Source: an uncultured Fidelibacterota bacterium (GTDB lineage Bacteria > Marinisomatota > Marinisomatia > Marinisomatales > UBA1611). From it: 17,441 bases of DNA. Location of the stretch: assembly GCA_913043185.1 (NCBI GenBank), contig CAJWMI010000034.1, forward strand, positions 1 through 17,441. Reading direction: 5' to 3'. Made by a program: the position numbers and the translations under genes. Under the pieces are notes generated by a model. That model had not been told where the DNA came from. It worked only from the letters and a program-made list of their open reading frames with translations, and ran no database searches. Positions 9,572 through 16,658 of this stretch are shown in pieces; the first letter of the stretch is position 1; each line of letters opens with the position of its first letter.

Positions 9572-10267
9572 ATGGCCATATATACATTCAAACTCTTTAG
9601 TGCAGAGCACATTGTCTCCATAGTATCAGTCATAGCTTTTTATATTTTATTTTTAGGTTATCATGAAAAATTTGGAATAAAGGGGGGAAGTAAAATTTTC
9701 CCAGTAGTTTTATCAGCTATACTTGTTACGCTTGATATTTCTGAAGATATAATTAGATTAATATCAGGTCATTATTCAATAAAAAAAGATCTCCCCCTAC
9801 AATTATGTAATATAGGCTTATATGTGGCTGTAGTGGCACTGTTAAAGAAAAATCAGACAGCCTTTGAGTTGATTTTTTATTGGGGTCTTGTGGGTGCAAG
9901 CCAAGCTATTTTAACTCCCGATGGTGATTTATTTGAGTTAAGGATTTATTTTATTTTTGGTCAGGCTTACCACGGAGCACTGATTCTCTCTGTTTTGTGG
10001 TTAATGATCAATCACAATATGCGTATGAAGATGAAAACAATAATCAAAGTTGTATTAATCACTAATCTTTTAGTTATATTTATATCCTTGGTCAATTATT
10101 TATTAGATAGTAACTATATGTTTCTAAGGGTTAGACCTAATTCAGCGAGCCCTTTTTTAATGGGCGATTGGCCTATTTATATTATAATGGTTCAGGTGTA
10201 TTCAGTCGCAATAGTATCTATGTTCATTAAGCTACAAGACACACTACTAAAACCAGTAAGATCTTAA
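9572..10267 (+). CDS. YwaF/TIGR02206-family integral membrane protein
   Basis: The 231-residue protein has about six or seven membrane segments and little soluble sequence. Family marks are the start 'FKLFSAEHIVSIVSV', the 'LPLQLCNIGLYVAVVALL' segment and 'RIYFIFGQAYHGALIL'. These resemble the Bacillus YwaF/TP0381-type membrane protein family (TIGR02206), for which no molecular role is established to my knowledge. There is no signal peptide apart from the first membrane helix. No ribosome site is visible before the ATG; the upstream bases are A/T only. The gene ends 2 bases before the stop of the convergent amidase, and there is no terminator between them. Family assignment rests on motif recognition, not alignment. 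Confidence 0.7.
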   Translation: MAIYTFKLFSAEHIVSIVSVIAFYILFLGYHEKFGIKGGSKIFPVVLSAILVTLDISEDIIRLISGHYSIKKDLPLQLCNIGLYVAVVALLKKNQTAFELIFYWGLVGASQAILTPDGDLFELRIYFIFGQAYHGALILSVLWLMINHNMRMKMKTIIKVVLITNLLVIFISLVNYLLDSNYMFLRVRPNSASPFLMGDWPIYIIMVQVYSVAIVSMFIKLQDTLLKPVRS

Positions 10268-10269
10268 AA

Positions 10270-11877
10270 TTAATCAGTAACTAAAAATTCTGGAGCTCTA
10301 CGGTGCATTGTATTTTGCTCATATGCATAAGCTATTTGTAATAACAAGGGCTCACTCCATGCCCTTCCATAAAAAGAAACCCCAACGGGGACATTACCTA
10401 TAAACCCCATTGGGACATTAATATTCGGATAACCTGACAGCGCTGCATATACCGTTGTTGATATATAATATTTATCTCCATTAATGAGATCTGTTTTCCA
10501 TGCGGGACTTCCAGTAGGTGAGATAATTGCATCAAGATCGTGTTTGTCCATAACGCGGTCAAGACCATTATCCCTAAAAGCTTCTAACATATTTTGAAGA
10601 GATTTTTTATAAATTTTTGAATCTAGGCTTCCCTTTGATTGAGAGTTATTCATTCTATCTAGATTAAAGTATAGCATTTCAATGCTATCAGCTAGTGTAG
10701 CTTCGATCGCTTCTTTAAGATTAGACACAGGAGCATCCTTCCCTAGATTATTAAAGTATTTTTTCAATCCATCTTTAAACTCATGGGCCATCACCTCAAT
10801 AGAGTTTTGCTCTGCGCCAAACCCTCCCGGAGATGATTCTACAATTTTGTCTAGTTCAATAATTTCAGCACCAAGATTTTCCAAATCATCAATTGCTCGG
10901 TACATTAAATCATCAACATGATGATTTTTCCCTTCCATGGTTTTAAGATATCCTATTCTTTTTCCAGCAAGATCAGTTTCTTTTAAAAATCTTGTATAAT
11001 TAATATGGCTTTTCCCCAGGCTTTGTTTTGTTTTTGGATCAGAAACATCAATCCCTGTAATTGCCCCTAGGAGCTTAGCCGCATCTTTAACAGTTCGGGC
11101 CATAGGACCTGCTGTGTCCTGGGTGTAGCTGATTGGAATTATACCAGAGCGGCTCCATAGTCCGACGGTTGGTTTTATGCCAATAATCCCATTGGCATTT
11201 GATGGGCACATTATTGATCCCCAGGTCTCTGTGCCAACCGCTATTGCGCACAAATTTGCTGAAACAGCGACAGCCGATCCAGAGCTGGAACCACACGGAT
11301 TTCTATCTAAGACATATGGGTTTTTTGTTTGACCACCAACTCCACTCCAACCACTCGATGAATAGGAAGCTCGGTAGTTCGCCCATTCGCTGAGGTTCGT
11401 CTTACCTAGGATTACAGCGCCGGCCTCTCTTAGCTTCTTGGCGACCCAACTATCTTGGATAGGAAAAGAATTTCTAAGAACTCTTGAGCCAGCTGTTGTT
11501 GGCATTTTATCATAGGTGTCGATGTTGTCTTTCAGTAAAACTGGAATGCCAAAAAGAGGACCCTTTGCCCCACCTTGTTTATGAATTTGATCTAGTGAAT
11601 CTGCAATAACTAGAGCATCGGGGTTCACGATTATAACAGAATTGATTGCTGGCCCACTCTTATCAATTTCTCTTATTCGATCAATATATTTTTTAACAAT
11701 ATCTTTTACAGTGTATTTATCAGATTTGTAACCGCTATGAATGTCATCAATAGTTATTTCATCAAGAATAAAATCTTGATGTTTATTTGAACTGGGTTCT
11801 GTGCTGCAAGAAAAACAAAATAATAATAGAAAAAATATTAAAAATGGATTGGTTATATGGAACTTAATTATTTTCAT
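10270..11877 (-). CDS. Amidase-signature family lipoprotein
   Basis: Amidase-signature hydrolase with a Ser-cisSer-Lys triad. Counting from the ATG at 11877 (535 residues), Lys116 lies in 'PVLLKDNIDT', Ser197 begins the triple serine of 'PCGSSSGSAVAVS', and the nucleophile Ser221 is in 'GTETWGSIMCPS', 24 residues further on as in characterised members. 'GIIGIKPTVGLWSRSGIIPI' and 'QDTAGPMARTVKDAA' complete the signature region. The N-terminus has a hydrophobic run ending 'FCFSCSTEPSS', a lipoprotein-like signal with Cys24, so the enzyme is probably membrane-anchored outside the cytoplasm and not the GatA subunit. A GTG at 11895 would add six residues. I prefer the ATG because GGAG lies 12 bases before it. 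Trp next to the nucleophile Gly-Ser is unusual (commonly Gly, Asp or Asn). The amide substrate cannot be predicted. Confidence 0.92.
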   Translation of the reverse strand: MKIIKFHITNPFLIFFLLLFCFSCSTEPSSNKHQDFILDEITIDDIHSGYKSDKYTVKDIVKKYIDRIREIDKSGPAINSVIIVNPDALVIADSLDQIHKQGGAKGPLFGIPVLLKDNIDTYDKMPTTAGSRVLRNSFPIQDSWVAKKLREAGAVILGKTNLSEWANYRASYSSSGWSGVGGQTKNPYVLDRNPCGSSSGSAVAVSANLCAIAVGTETWGSIMCPSNANGIIGIKPTVGLWSRSGIIPISYTQDTAGPMARTVKDAAKLLGAITGIDVSDPKTKQSLGKSHINYTRFLKETDLAGKRIGYLKTMEGKNHHVDDLMYRAIDDLENLGAEIIELDKIVESSPGGFGAEQNSIEVMAHEFKDGLKKYFNNLGKDAPVSNLKEAIEATLADSIEMLYFNLDRMNNSQSKGSLDSKIYKKSLQNMLEAFRDNGLDRVMDKHDLDAIISPTGSPAWKTDLINGDKYYISTTVYAALSGYPNINVPMGFIGNVPVGVSFYGRAWSEPLLLQIAYAYEQNTMHRRAPEFLVTD

Positions 11878-11962
11878 GATTTTTTGATGCTCCACTTATT
11901 ATTATTTAATAAAATTGAATACGAATGTTACTCTAGAATTTGGTATATAAGAAAGCGGATCA
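11878..11962. promoter_or_regulatory. Divergent intergenic region, amidase / selenoprotein
   Basis: An 85-base A/T-rich spacer between outward-facing genes. It must hold promoters for both. TTGAAT (11915-11920), TAGAAT (11934-11939) and TATATA (11944-11949) can be seen in the plus direction, but no pair has normal spacing (13 or 23 bases), so I do not call a promoter. An in-frame TAA at 11948-11950 sets the upstream limit for the selenoprotein start. Confidence 0.4.
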
Positions 11963-13210
11963 TTGAAAAGATTGCTATTGTTAATTGTTGTTGTTTTTAG
12001 TTGTGAGAAAAACAAAATAGATTTTCAGCTAAACGAGAATACATATAATATGTGGCGTGAATTTATTAAACCTACTAGTCAAGAGCTCGCTTGGGCTAAA
12101 ATTCCCTGGCGTAGCACATTCTATGACGGGCTAATAGACTCCGACCATGAGAAGAAACCATTACTCTTATGGGTAATGAACGGGCACCCACTGGGCTGTA
12201 CCTGAAACAATGGAGCTGCAGGCCGGAGGTCTGTTTGGTCTGATTCTAGGTTGATTGAACTCTCAAAAGAATTTATTCCAACCACAGATGAAGTCTGGCG
12301 GTTACAGGGCGCACAAGATAGAGATGCTATCATGTTTCAAGAAATGGCAAATAAGGGGCACTACAGAAAAGTTGGCGGTTCGAGGCAGGGGATATACATA
12401 TGTAGTCCAAGTGGGGCATTATTAAGCTCTGTTAATTCGTTAAATCCTGATGTTGTACTGGAAATAGTCCAAAAAGGTCTAGATACATGGGATCAGTTAC
12501 CTGTTCATGAAAGAAAGCTCCCTGAAGATTTCACAAAAGATATTGAGCACCGCTGGGAGGACAGTTATCCAGAGGGCGGACTTATATTAAAAGGTGCTAA
12601 GGCCGACTTGCTGTCAGATCCTCCAAAATTTTCTGAAAGAGGCGACCGCTGGAATATGGATCATGTCTGGTTTAATAAAAGTGAAGCAAAAAAGTGGATT
12701 CCTAAAAATTATATAAAAGGTGAGAGAGCAGAATGTCCCAAAATTATTAAAGATAGGTTATTTAGATTTCATTTAGTGGACAACGTTAGAGGCCAGACTC
12801 TTCCTTTCGCACCACAAGAAATAAAAAAATCGAATCTCCAAGTTGAAATTGTTGCCGTTGATAATTTAAAATTGAAAATAAATATTACTGGAAGTTCTCT
12901 TGCCATTGCAAAAGGCCCCTGGCTATTAGGTGAAAATGATTGGACGCCTGATCATATATTAGATCACAGTATAGAAACCAATGTTTTAGGTAGTGCTATT
13001 TATAATATTGCTGAAGAAAAGTTCAAAGATTTTGAGTTAGTCATTATTGGTAGGTGGAATGGGAAAACGCAAAATAACGGAAGAAAACTTGGTCCTAATG
13101 ATGGACATATAGGTATTGTCTATAATATAGCAGATGATTCATACACTAATAAAATTGCCCCAGCCTTTGTTGATCTATATAACGCGGATTGGATTACCCA
13201 GCCGCAATAA
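11963..13210 (+). CDS. Predicted selenoprotein: thioredoxin-like lipoprotein with UGA (Sec) at codon 81
   Basis: Two same-frame ORFs separated by a single TGA (12203-12205) read as one 415-residue protein. The TTG at 11963 is the only start that gives the lipoprotein signal 'LLLLIVVVFSC' (lipobox V-F-S-Cys14); a TAA lies four codons before it. The N-terminal region has a thioredoxin-like run, 'KKPLLLWVMNGHPLGCT' then U81 then 'NNGAAGRRSVWSD', followed by 'RQGIYICSPSGALLSS', as expected of a beta strand leading into a redox motif. Cys79-Thr-Sec81 would be a CxU motif. I recall Planctomycetes-type proteins with Cys near this place, from memory only. The 200 or so C-terminal residues are unrecognised. 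A SECIS-like hairpin follows the TGA. The alternative is a pseudogene with one nonsense change, but the frame after the TGA stays open for 335 codons with well-kept sequence. Selenium insertion genes (selA-D) must lie elsewhere. Confidence 0.82.
12206..12241 (+). promoter_or_regulatory. Bacterial SECIS-like hairpin directly after the in-frame UGA
   Basis: A 7-bp helix pairs 12218-12224 (GCAGGCC) with 12228-12234 (GGTCTGT), with two G-U pairs, closed by a GGA loop at 12225-12227. The loop starts 19 bases after the TGA, within the distance used by bacterial SelB-dependent SECIS elements (about 16-37), and has G at its first two positions as those elements require. A lower, imperfect extension pairs 12212-12214 with 12239-12241 and 12216 with 12237. 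The element is much richer in G+C than the surrounding gene, in keeping with an RNA constraint. It lies inside the coding sequence, as bacterial SECIS elements do. Confidence 0.72.
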
Positions 13211-13287
13211 ATTTTATTTTATGTTCCTGCTTTTTTCATCCCTTCTATATCTATTAGACATTGTTAATTAATTAAAAGTACTTTACG

Positions 13288-13309
13288 TTGTTCTCGTAGT
13301 TTGGAACAA
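13288..13309. repeat. Inverted repeat upstream of the efflux operon (possible operator)
   Basis: A perfect 6-base inverted repeat, TTGTTC at 13288-13293 and GAACAA at 13304-13309, with a 10-base spacer. Its right end lies 29 bases before the tolC-like ATG, inside the 128-base gap 13211-13338. It is placed where a repressor or activator of an efflux operon would bind, but the arms are short and no regulator gene is in the window. No T-tract follows, so it is not a terminator. The same gap holds an AT-only palindrome at 13264-13275; I see no confident promoter. Confidence 0.35.
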
Positions 13310-13338
13310 TCCCATCTAAGTTTAGTTATTCAATTGGT

Positions 13339-14676
13339 ATGAAAAATTTAATATTACATTTTTTATTCGGATCGATTGCTTCTATTATAGTTGCGCAGGA
13401 GTATGATATATCTGAGTGTATAAATATAGCGCTTGATAGAAAAGGAACGATTGTATCTGCTGGGCTAGATGTGGAATCTGCAAATCAAGGAGTAAAAGGT
13501 TCATACAGTGGCATTCTACCATCATTAAATCTATCTACCTCTGGAGGGAAGACAAAGTACCCTACTCAAGAAAGTATAATTCCAGATCTGGTTAATTTAG
13601 AGATTGATACAATAAAATCAGGGGAGTCTAGCTATATGTCTGCCGGATTATCAATTAATCAAACCCTCTACAATGGTGGTCGCTCTTTTTATAATGTAAA
13701 GCAGGCAAAAATAAATTTAGAAATAGCAAAGCTAAGAGAAAGAAATATCAGGATAGAGGTCATTCAAAATGTTACAAGATCTTACTATGGATTGCTGCAG
13801 GACCAACAATTATTAGAAGTCGCAGAAAAAAATCTAGCGCTATCAGAAAAACAGGTAGGACTAGTCCAGAAACAATTTGATTTAGGTTCTGCGAGGAAGA
13901 CAGATCTTTTGAAAGCGAATGTTTCTTTGGGGCAGGCAAAGGTAGAGCTTTTAAATAGAAAAACAGCTTTACAAAATTCTAGAAGAAAATTGTTCAATGA
14001 TATGGGGATGATAGACTTTGGGCAATCTATCGTAGCTAAAAATAGTAATTGGACACCAGTTTTAGTCCCGACTAGCTCAGAAGCTTTAAAATTATTAAAA
14101 GAAAAAAACCCTAATATGCTAATCCAGCAAGCAGTAATTAAAAATGGAGAGATACAATTAAAGATGGCAAAGGGAATGCGCTCTCCCTCTGCTTTTGCAT
14201 CTGTAGACTACTCCGCCAATGGAAACAACAGCGAAGAATTGAAAGAGTCATTTAAAGATGATTGGCGTTTGGGTATGAATATGTCTGTTAATTTTCCTCT
14301 CTATTCTGGAAACTCACTATCTACTGCGCAAGAGCAGGCAGAATTGGCTAAGAGAAAAACCGAAAATGATTATCTAACCTATTTAAATGATTTTCGAGTT
14401 CAATTAGAATTAATAAGAAAAACCATCACAAACTATTCAGAGATAATCCCAATAAATCAAGATGTTGTAGCCTCTGCTGAAGAAGACCTTAAACTTGTCC
14501 AAGAGCGTTATAGTGTTGGTTCAGCAACTATACTTGAGGTACTAGACGCTCAAGTTTCTCTTATAAGGTCAAACTCAGTTCTAATAAACACCATACATGA
14601 TGCGAGAATACAAGAGATGAGTTTGAAGGCCCTTTTGGGAATTTTAGATCTAGAATATCAAAATAAAGAAGAGTAA
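13339..14676 (+). CDS. TolC-family outer-membrane efflux protein
   Basis: A 445-residue outer-membrane channel subunit, expected to form a trimeric beta-barrel with a long periplasmic helical tunnel. A signal peptide covers about residues 1-19 ('LILHFLFGSIASIIVAQ'). The mature protein begins 'YDISECINIALDRKG', the typical first helix of the family. Two halves show the duplicated outer-membrane-efflux pattern: 'SYSGILPSLNLS' with 'VIQNVTRSYYGLLQDQQLL' and 'KQFDLGSARKTDLLKA' in the first, and 'QERYSVGSATILEVLDAQVS' in the second. The adaptor gene begins 2 bases after its TAA, followed by ABC transporter genes, so it is the channel of the same tripartite pump. No Shine-Dalgarno sequence is seen before the ATG. 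Confidence 0.95.
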   Translation: MKNLILHFLFGSIASIIVAQEYDISECINIALDRKGTIVSAGLDVESANQGVKGSYSGILPSLNLSTSGGKTKYPTQESIIPDLVNLEIDTIKSGESSYMSAGLSINQTLYNGGRSFYNVKQAKINLEIAKLRERNIRIEVIQNVTRSYYGLLQDQQLLEVAEKNLALSEKQVGLVQKQFDLGSARKTDLLKANVSLGQAKVELLNRKTALQNSRRKLFNDMGMIDFGQSIVAKNSNWTPVLVPTSSEALKLLKEKNPNMLIQQAVIKNGEIQLKMAKGMRSPSAFASVDYSANGNNSEELKESFKDDWRLGMNMSVNFPLYSGNSLSTAQEQAELAKRKTENDYLTYLNDFRVQLELIRKTITNYSEIIPINQDVVASAEEDLKLVQERYSVGSATILEVLDAQVSLIRSNSVLINTIHDARIQEMSLKALLGILDLEYQNKEE

Positions 14677-14678
14677 TT

Positions 14679-15935
14679 ATGATACAAAAACTTAAAAAGA
14701 AAAAAATATGGATTCCTTTTTTGATCGCTGTAATAACTGCTGTCGTTGTGGCAACAAAATTTTTTGGTGAGGATGATTATCTATCAGTTACAGCAGAAAA
14801 AGTTCAAAAGCGGGATATCATTCACAAGATTAATGCGAGTGGGATCATACAGCCAGAGGAAGAAGTTCAGATTACTTCTATGGTTTCTGGTTGGATAACA
14901 GAGATAACGGTTGTTGAGGGCGATACTGTCAATCCAGATCAACATCTGATCAGTATTGATCAAAAACAATACCAAGCGGCATATGATCAAGCAGCTTCAC
15001 AGGTTAAATCATCAGAGGCAAACCTGAAAAATATTAAGTCACAGATGGCTCGAACTGAATCTTTATTTTCCCAAAAATTAATATCTAAACAAGAACTCGA
15101 ACAGATCGAAGCATCCTATCAACTTGCAAAGAGTCAGGTAGAACAAGCCAGGGCGGCTTTAACATCCAGAGAAGATGAACTCTCCAAAACGAGATTAGTT
15201 GCTCCTAAATATGGTATTGTGACTAGCTTGACAAAAGAAGAAGGAGAAATGGCACTGGGTGGTATGTTTAACCCGGGCGTCTTAATGACAATTGCCGACC
15301 TCAGTTTCATGGAAGTACTTGTAGATGTAAATGAGAATGATGTTGTTACCATAAACATAGGTGATACCACTGAGATTGAGATAGATGCTTTTCCTGATAC
15401 GACATTCTATGGAACAGTTAGTGAAATTGCTCATACTGCACAAAACCTAAATATGGGCGGCCAGCAACAGGTTACAAACTTCAAGGTAAAAGTAAAAATT
15501 TTTGATCCACCAAAAAGGATTAGGCCTGGAATGAGTAGCACTGTAAATATTATATCTGAGACCATTAAAAATACTATTTCAATTCCCATACAGGCTCTTA
15601 CATCTAGACCAGAAAATTATCAGGAAATAGATGGGGATAAAAAAGAAGGTAAAAAATGGGAAACTAATGATGATAAAAGCTATTCTGATATTAAAGAAAG
15701 TTTGGATGTTGTTTTTGTTTTAGTGGATGGTTTTGATGGAGAAAAAGCCTCAGAAGGAGAAAAATATGCGCTAGTTAGACCAGTTGATGTTGGTCTATCA
15801 AGTGAAGATCATTATTCTGTAAAAACAGGACTGAAAAATGGGGAGTTAATTGTGACAGGCAGATTCCGAGTTTTGAGCAAAGAATTGCAGCATGGAATGA
15901 AGGTGAAATATGAAGACGAAACTAGTTCTAATTAG
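14679..15935 (+). CDS. Periplasmic adaptor (membrane fusion protein) of a MacA-like efflux pump
   Basis: The 418-residue adaptor links the inner-membrane ABC transporter to the TolC-like channel. Residues 10-28 form a membrane anchor after a lysine-rich cytoplasmic start. The lipoyl half-motif 'INASGIIQPEEEVQITSMVS' (51-70) and 'LVAPKYGIVTSLTKEEGE' (173-190) flank an alpha-helical hairpin at about 97-171 (for example 'ARTESLFSQKLISKQELEQI'). Beta-barrel and membrane-proximal domains follow, with 'KRIRPGMSSTVNI' near 279-291. A charged insertion, residues about 309-341 and rich in Asp, Glu and Lys, sits between 'SIPIQALTSR' and 'VVFVLVDGFDG', where many relatives have a short turn. The gene is 2 bases after the tolC-like stop and 39 bases before the ATPase. 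Confidence 0.93.
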   Translation: MIQKLKKKKIWIPFLIAVITAVVVATKFFGEDDYLSVTAEKVQKRDIIHKINASGIIQPEEEVQITSMVSGWITEITVVEGDTVNPDQHLISIDQKQYQAAYDQAASQVKSSEANLKNIKSQMARTESLFSQKLISKQELEQIEASYQLAKSQVEQARAALTSREDELSKTRLVAPKYGIVTSLTKEEGEMALGGMFNPGVLMTIADLSFMEVLVDVNENDVVTINIGDTTEIEIDAFPDTTFYGTVSEIAHTAQNLNMGGQQQVTNFKVKVKIFDPPKRIRPGMSSTVNIISETIKNTISIPIQALTSRPENYQEIDGDKKEGKKWETNDDKSYSDIKESLDVVFVLVDGFDGEKASEGEKYALVRPVDVGLSSEDHYSVKTGLKNGELIVTGRFRVLSKELQHGMKVKYEDETSSN

Positions 15936-15974
15936 AACAATACCCCAAAAAATTAACTTATAACTATCTATTTT

Positions 15975-16658
15975 ATGGACTTAATAAACCTCAGCGATAT
16001 TTATAAAATTTATAATGTAGGTGGAGAAGAGGTTCGAGCTTTAGATGGGGTCGATCTAACTATAAACAGCAATGAATACCTGGCAATTATGGGCCCTTCT
16101 GGATCGGGAAAGTCTACCATGATGAATATGATAGGCTGTTTGGACACCCCAAGTTCTGGTATTTATCATTTTGAGGGAGAAGAAGTCCATATTATGGATG
16201 ACGCGCAGCTTGCTTCTATAAGGAATAGAAAAATAGGTTTTGTTTTTCAGACTTTCAATCTTCTTCCAAAAGCAAGTGCATTGCATAATGTTGAAATACC
16301 TCTCGTGTATGCAAACATTAAGAAAGAAAAAAGAATTGAAATGGCCTCAAAGGCCTTGAAAGATGTTGGACTGGAAGATAGAATGCATCACAAACCAAAT
16401 GAACTATCTGGAGGGCAACGACAGAGGGTTGCCATAGCCAGAGCGCTTGTTAATAACCCCTCTATTATTCTTGCCGATGAGCCTACCGGTAACCTTGACT
16501 CAAAAAGTGGACATGAAATAATGGGTATTTTTGATCATTTACATTCAAAAGGGAACACAATTATCCTTGTGACCCACGAGGATGATATCGCGAAGCATGC
16601 GAAACGTACAATACGTCTATTTGATGGTAAGATAGTAGAGGACAATAAGGGTAAATAG
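15975..16658 (+). CDS. MacB/LolD-type ABC transporter ATPase
   Basis: A complete 227-residue stand-alone nucleotide-binding subunit on the cytoplasmic face. All motifs are intact: Walker A 'GPSGSGKST' (40-48), Q-loop Gln92 in '[10 protein letters not shown]', signature 'LSGGQRQR' (144-151), Walker B 'IILADE' (164-169), D-loop 'GNLDS' and the switch His201 in 'LVTHED'. It belongs to the MacB/LolD/FtsE class that partners with FtsX-like permeases. The ATPase and permease are separate genes here, unlike E. coli MacB, where they are fused. Its TAG overlaps the permease GTG by one base, so the two are translationally coupled. There is no Shine-Dalgarno sequence in the 39-base gap after the adaptor gene. 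Confidence 0.96.
   Translation: MDLINLSDIYKIYNVGGEEVRALDGVDLTINSNEYLAIMGPSGSGKSTMMNMIGCLDTPSSGIYHFEGEEVHIMDDAQLASIRNRKIGFVFQTFNLLPKASALHNVEIPLVYANIKKEKRIEMASKALKDVGLEDRMHHKPNELSGGQRQRVAIARALVNNPSIILADEPTGNLDSKSGHEIMGIFDHLHSKGNTIILVTHEDDIAKHAKRTIRLFDGKIVEDNKGK

Noticed and set aside
12203..12205. The in-frame TGA as a nonsense mutation, giving a pseudogene or two separate genes
   Set aside because: The downstream half has no good start near its beginning (only TTG inside the conserved region), the upstream half ends mid-domain, the frame stays open for 335 codons, and a SECIS-like hairpin follows. Not fully excluded without homologs.
13264..13275. 12-base palindrome TTAATTAATTAA before the efflux operon
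   Set aside because: Composed only of A and T in AT-rich intergenic DNA, so it is expected by chance.
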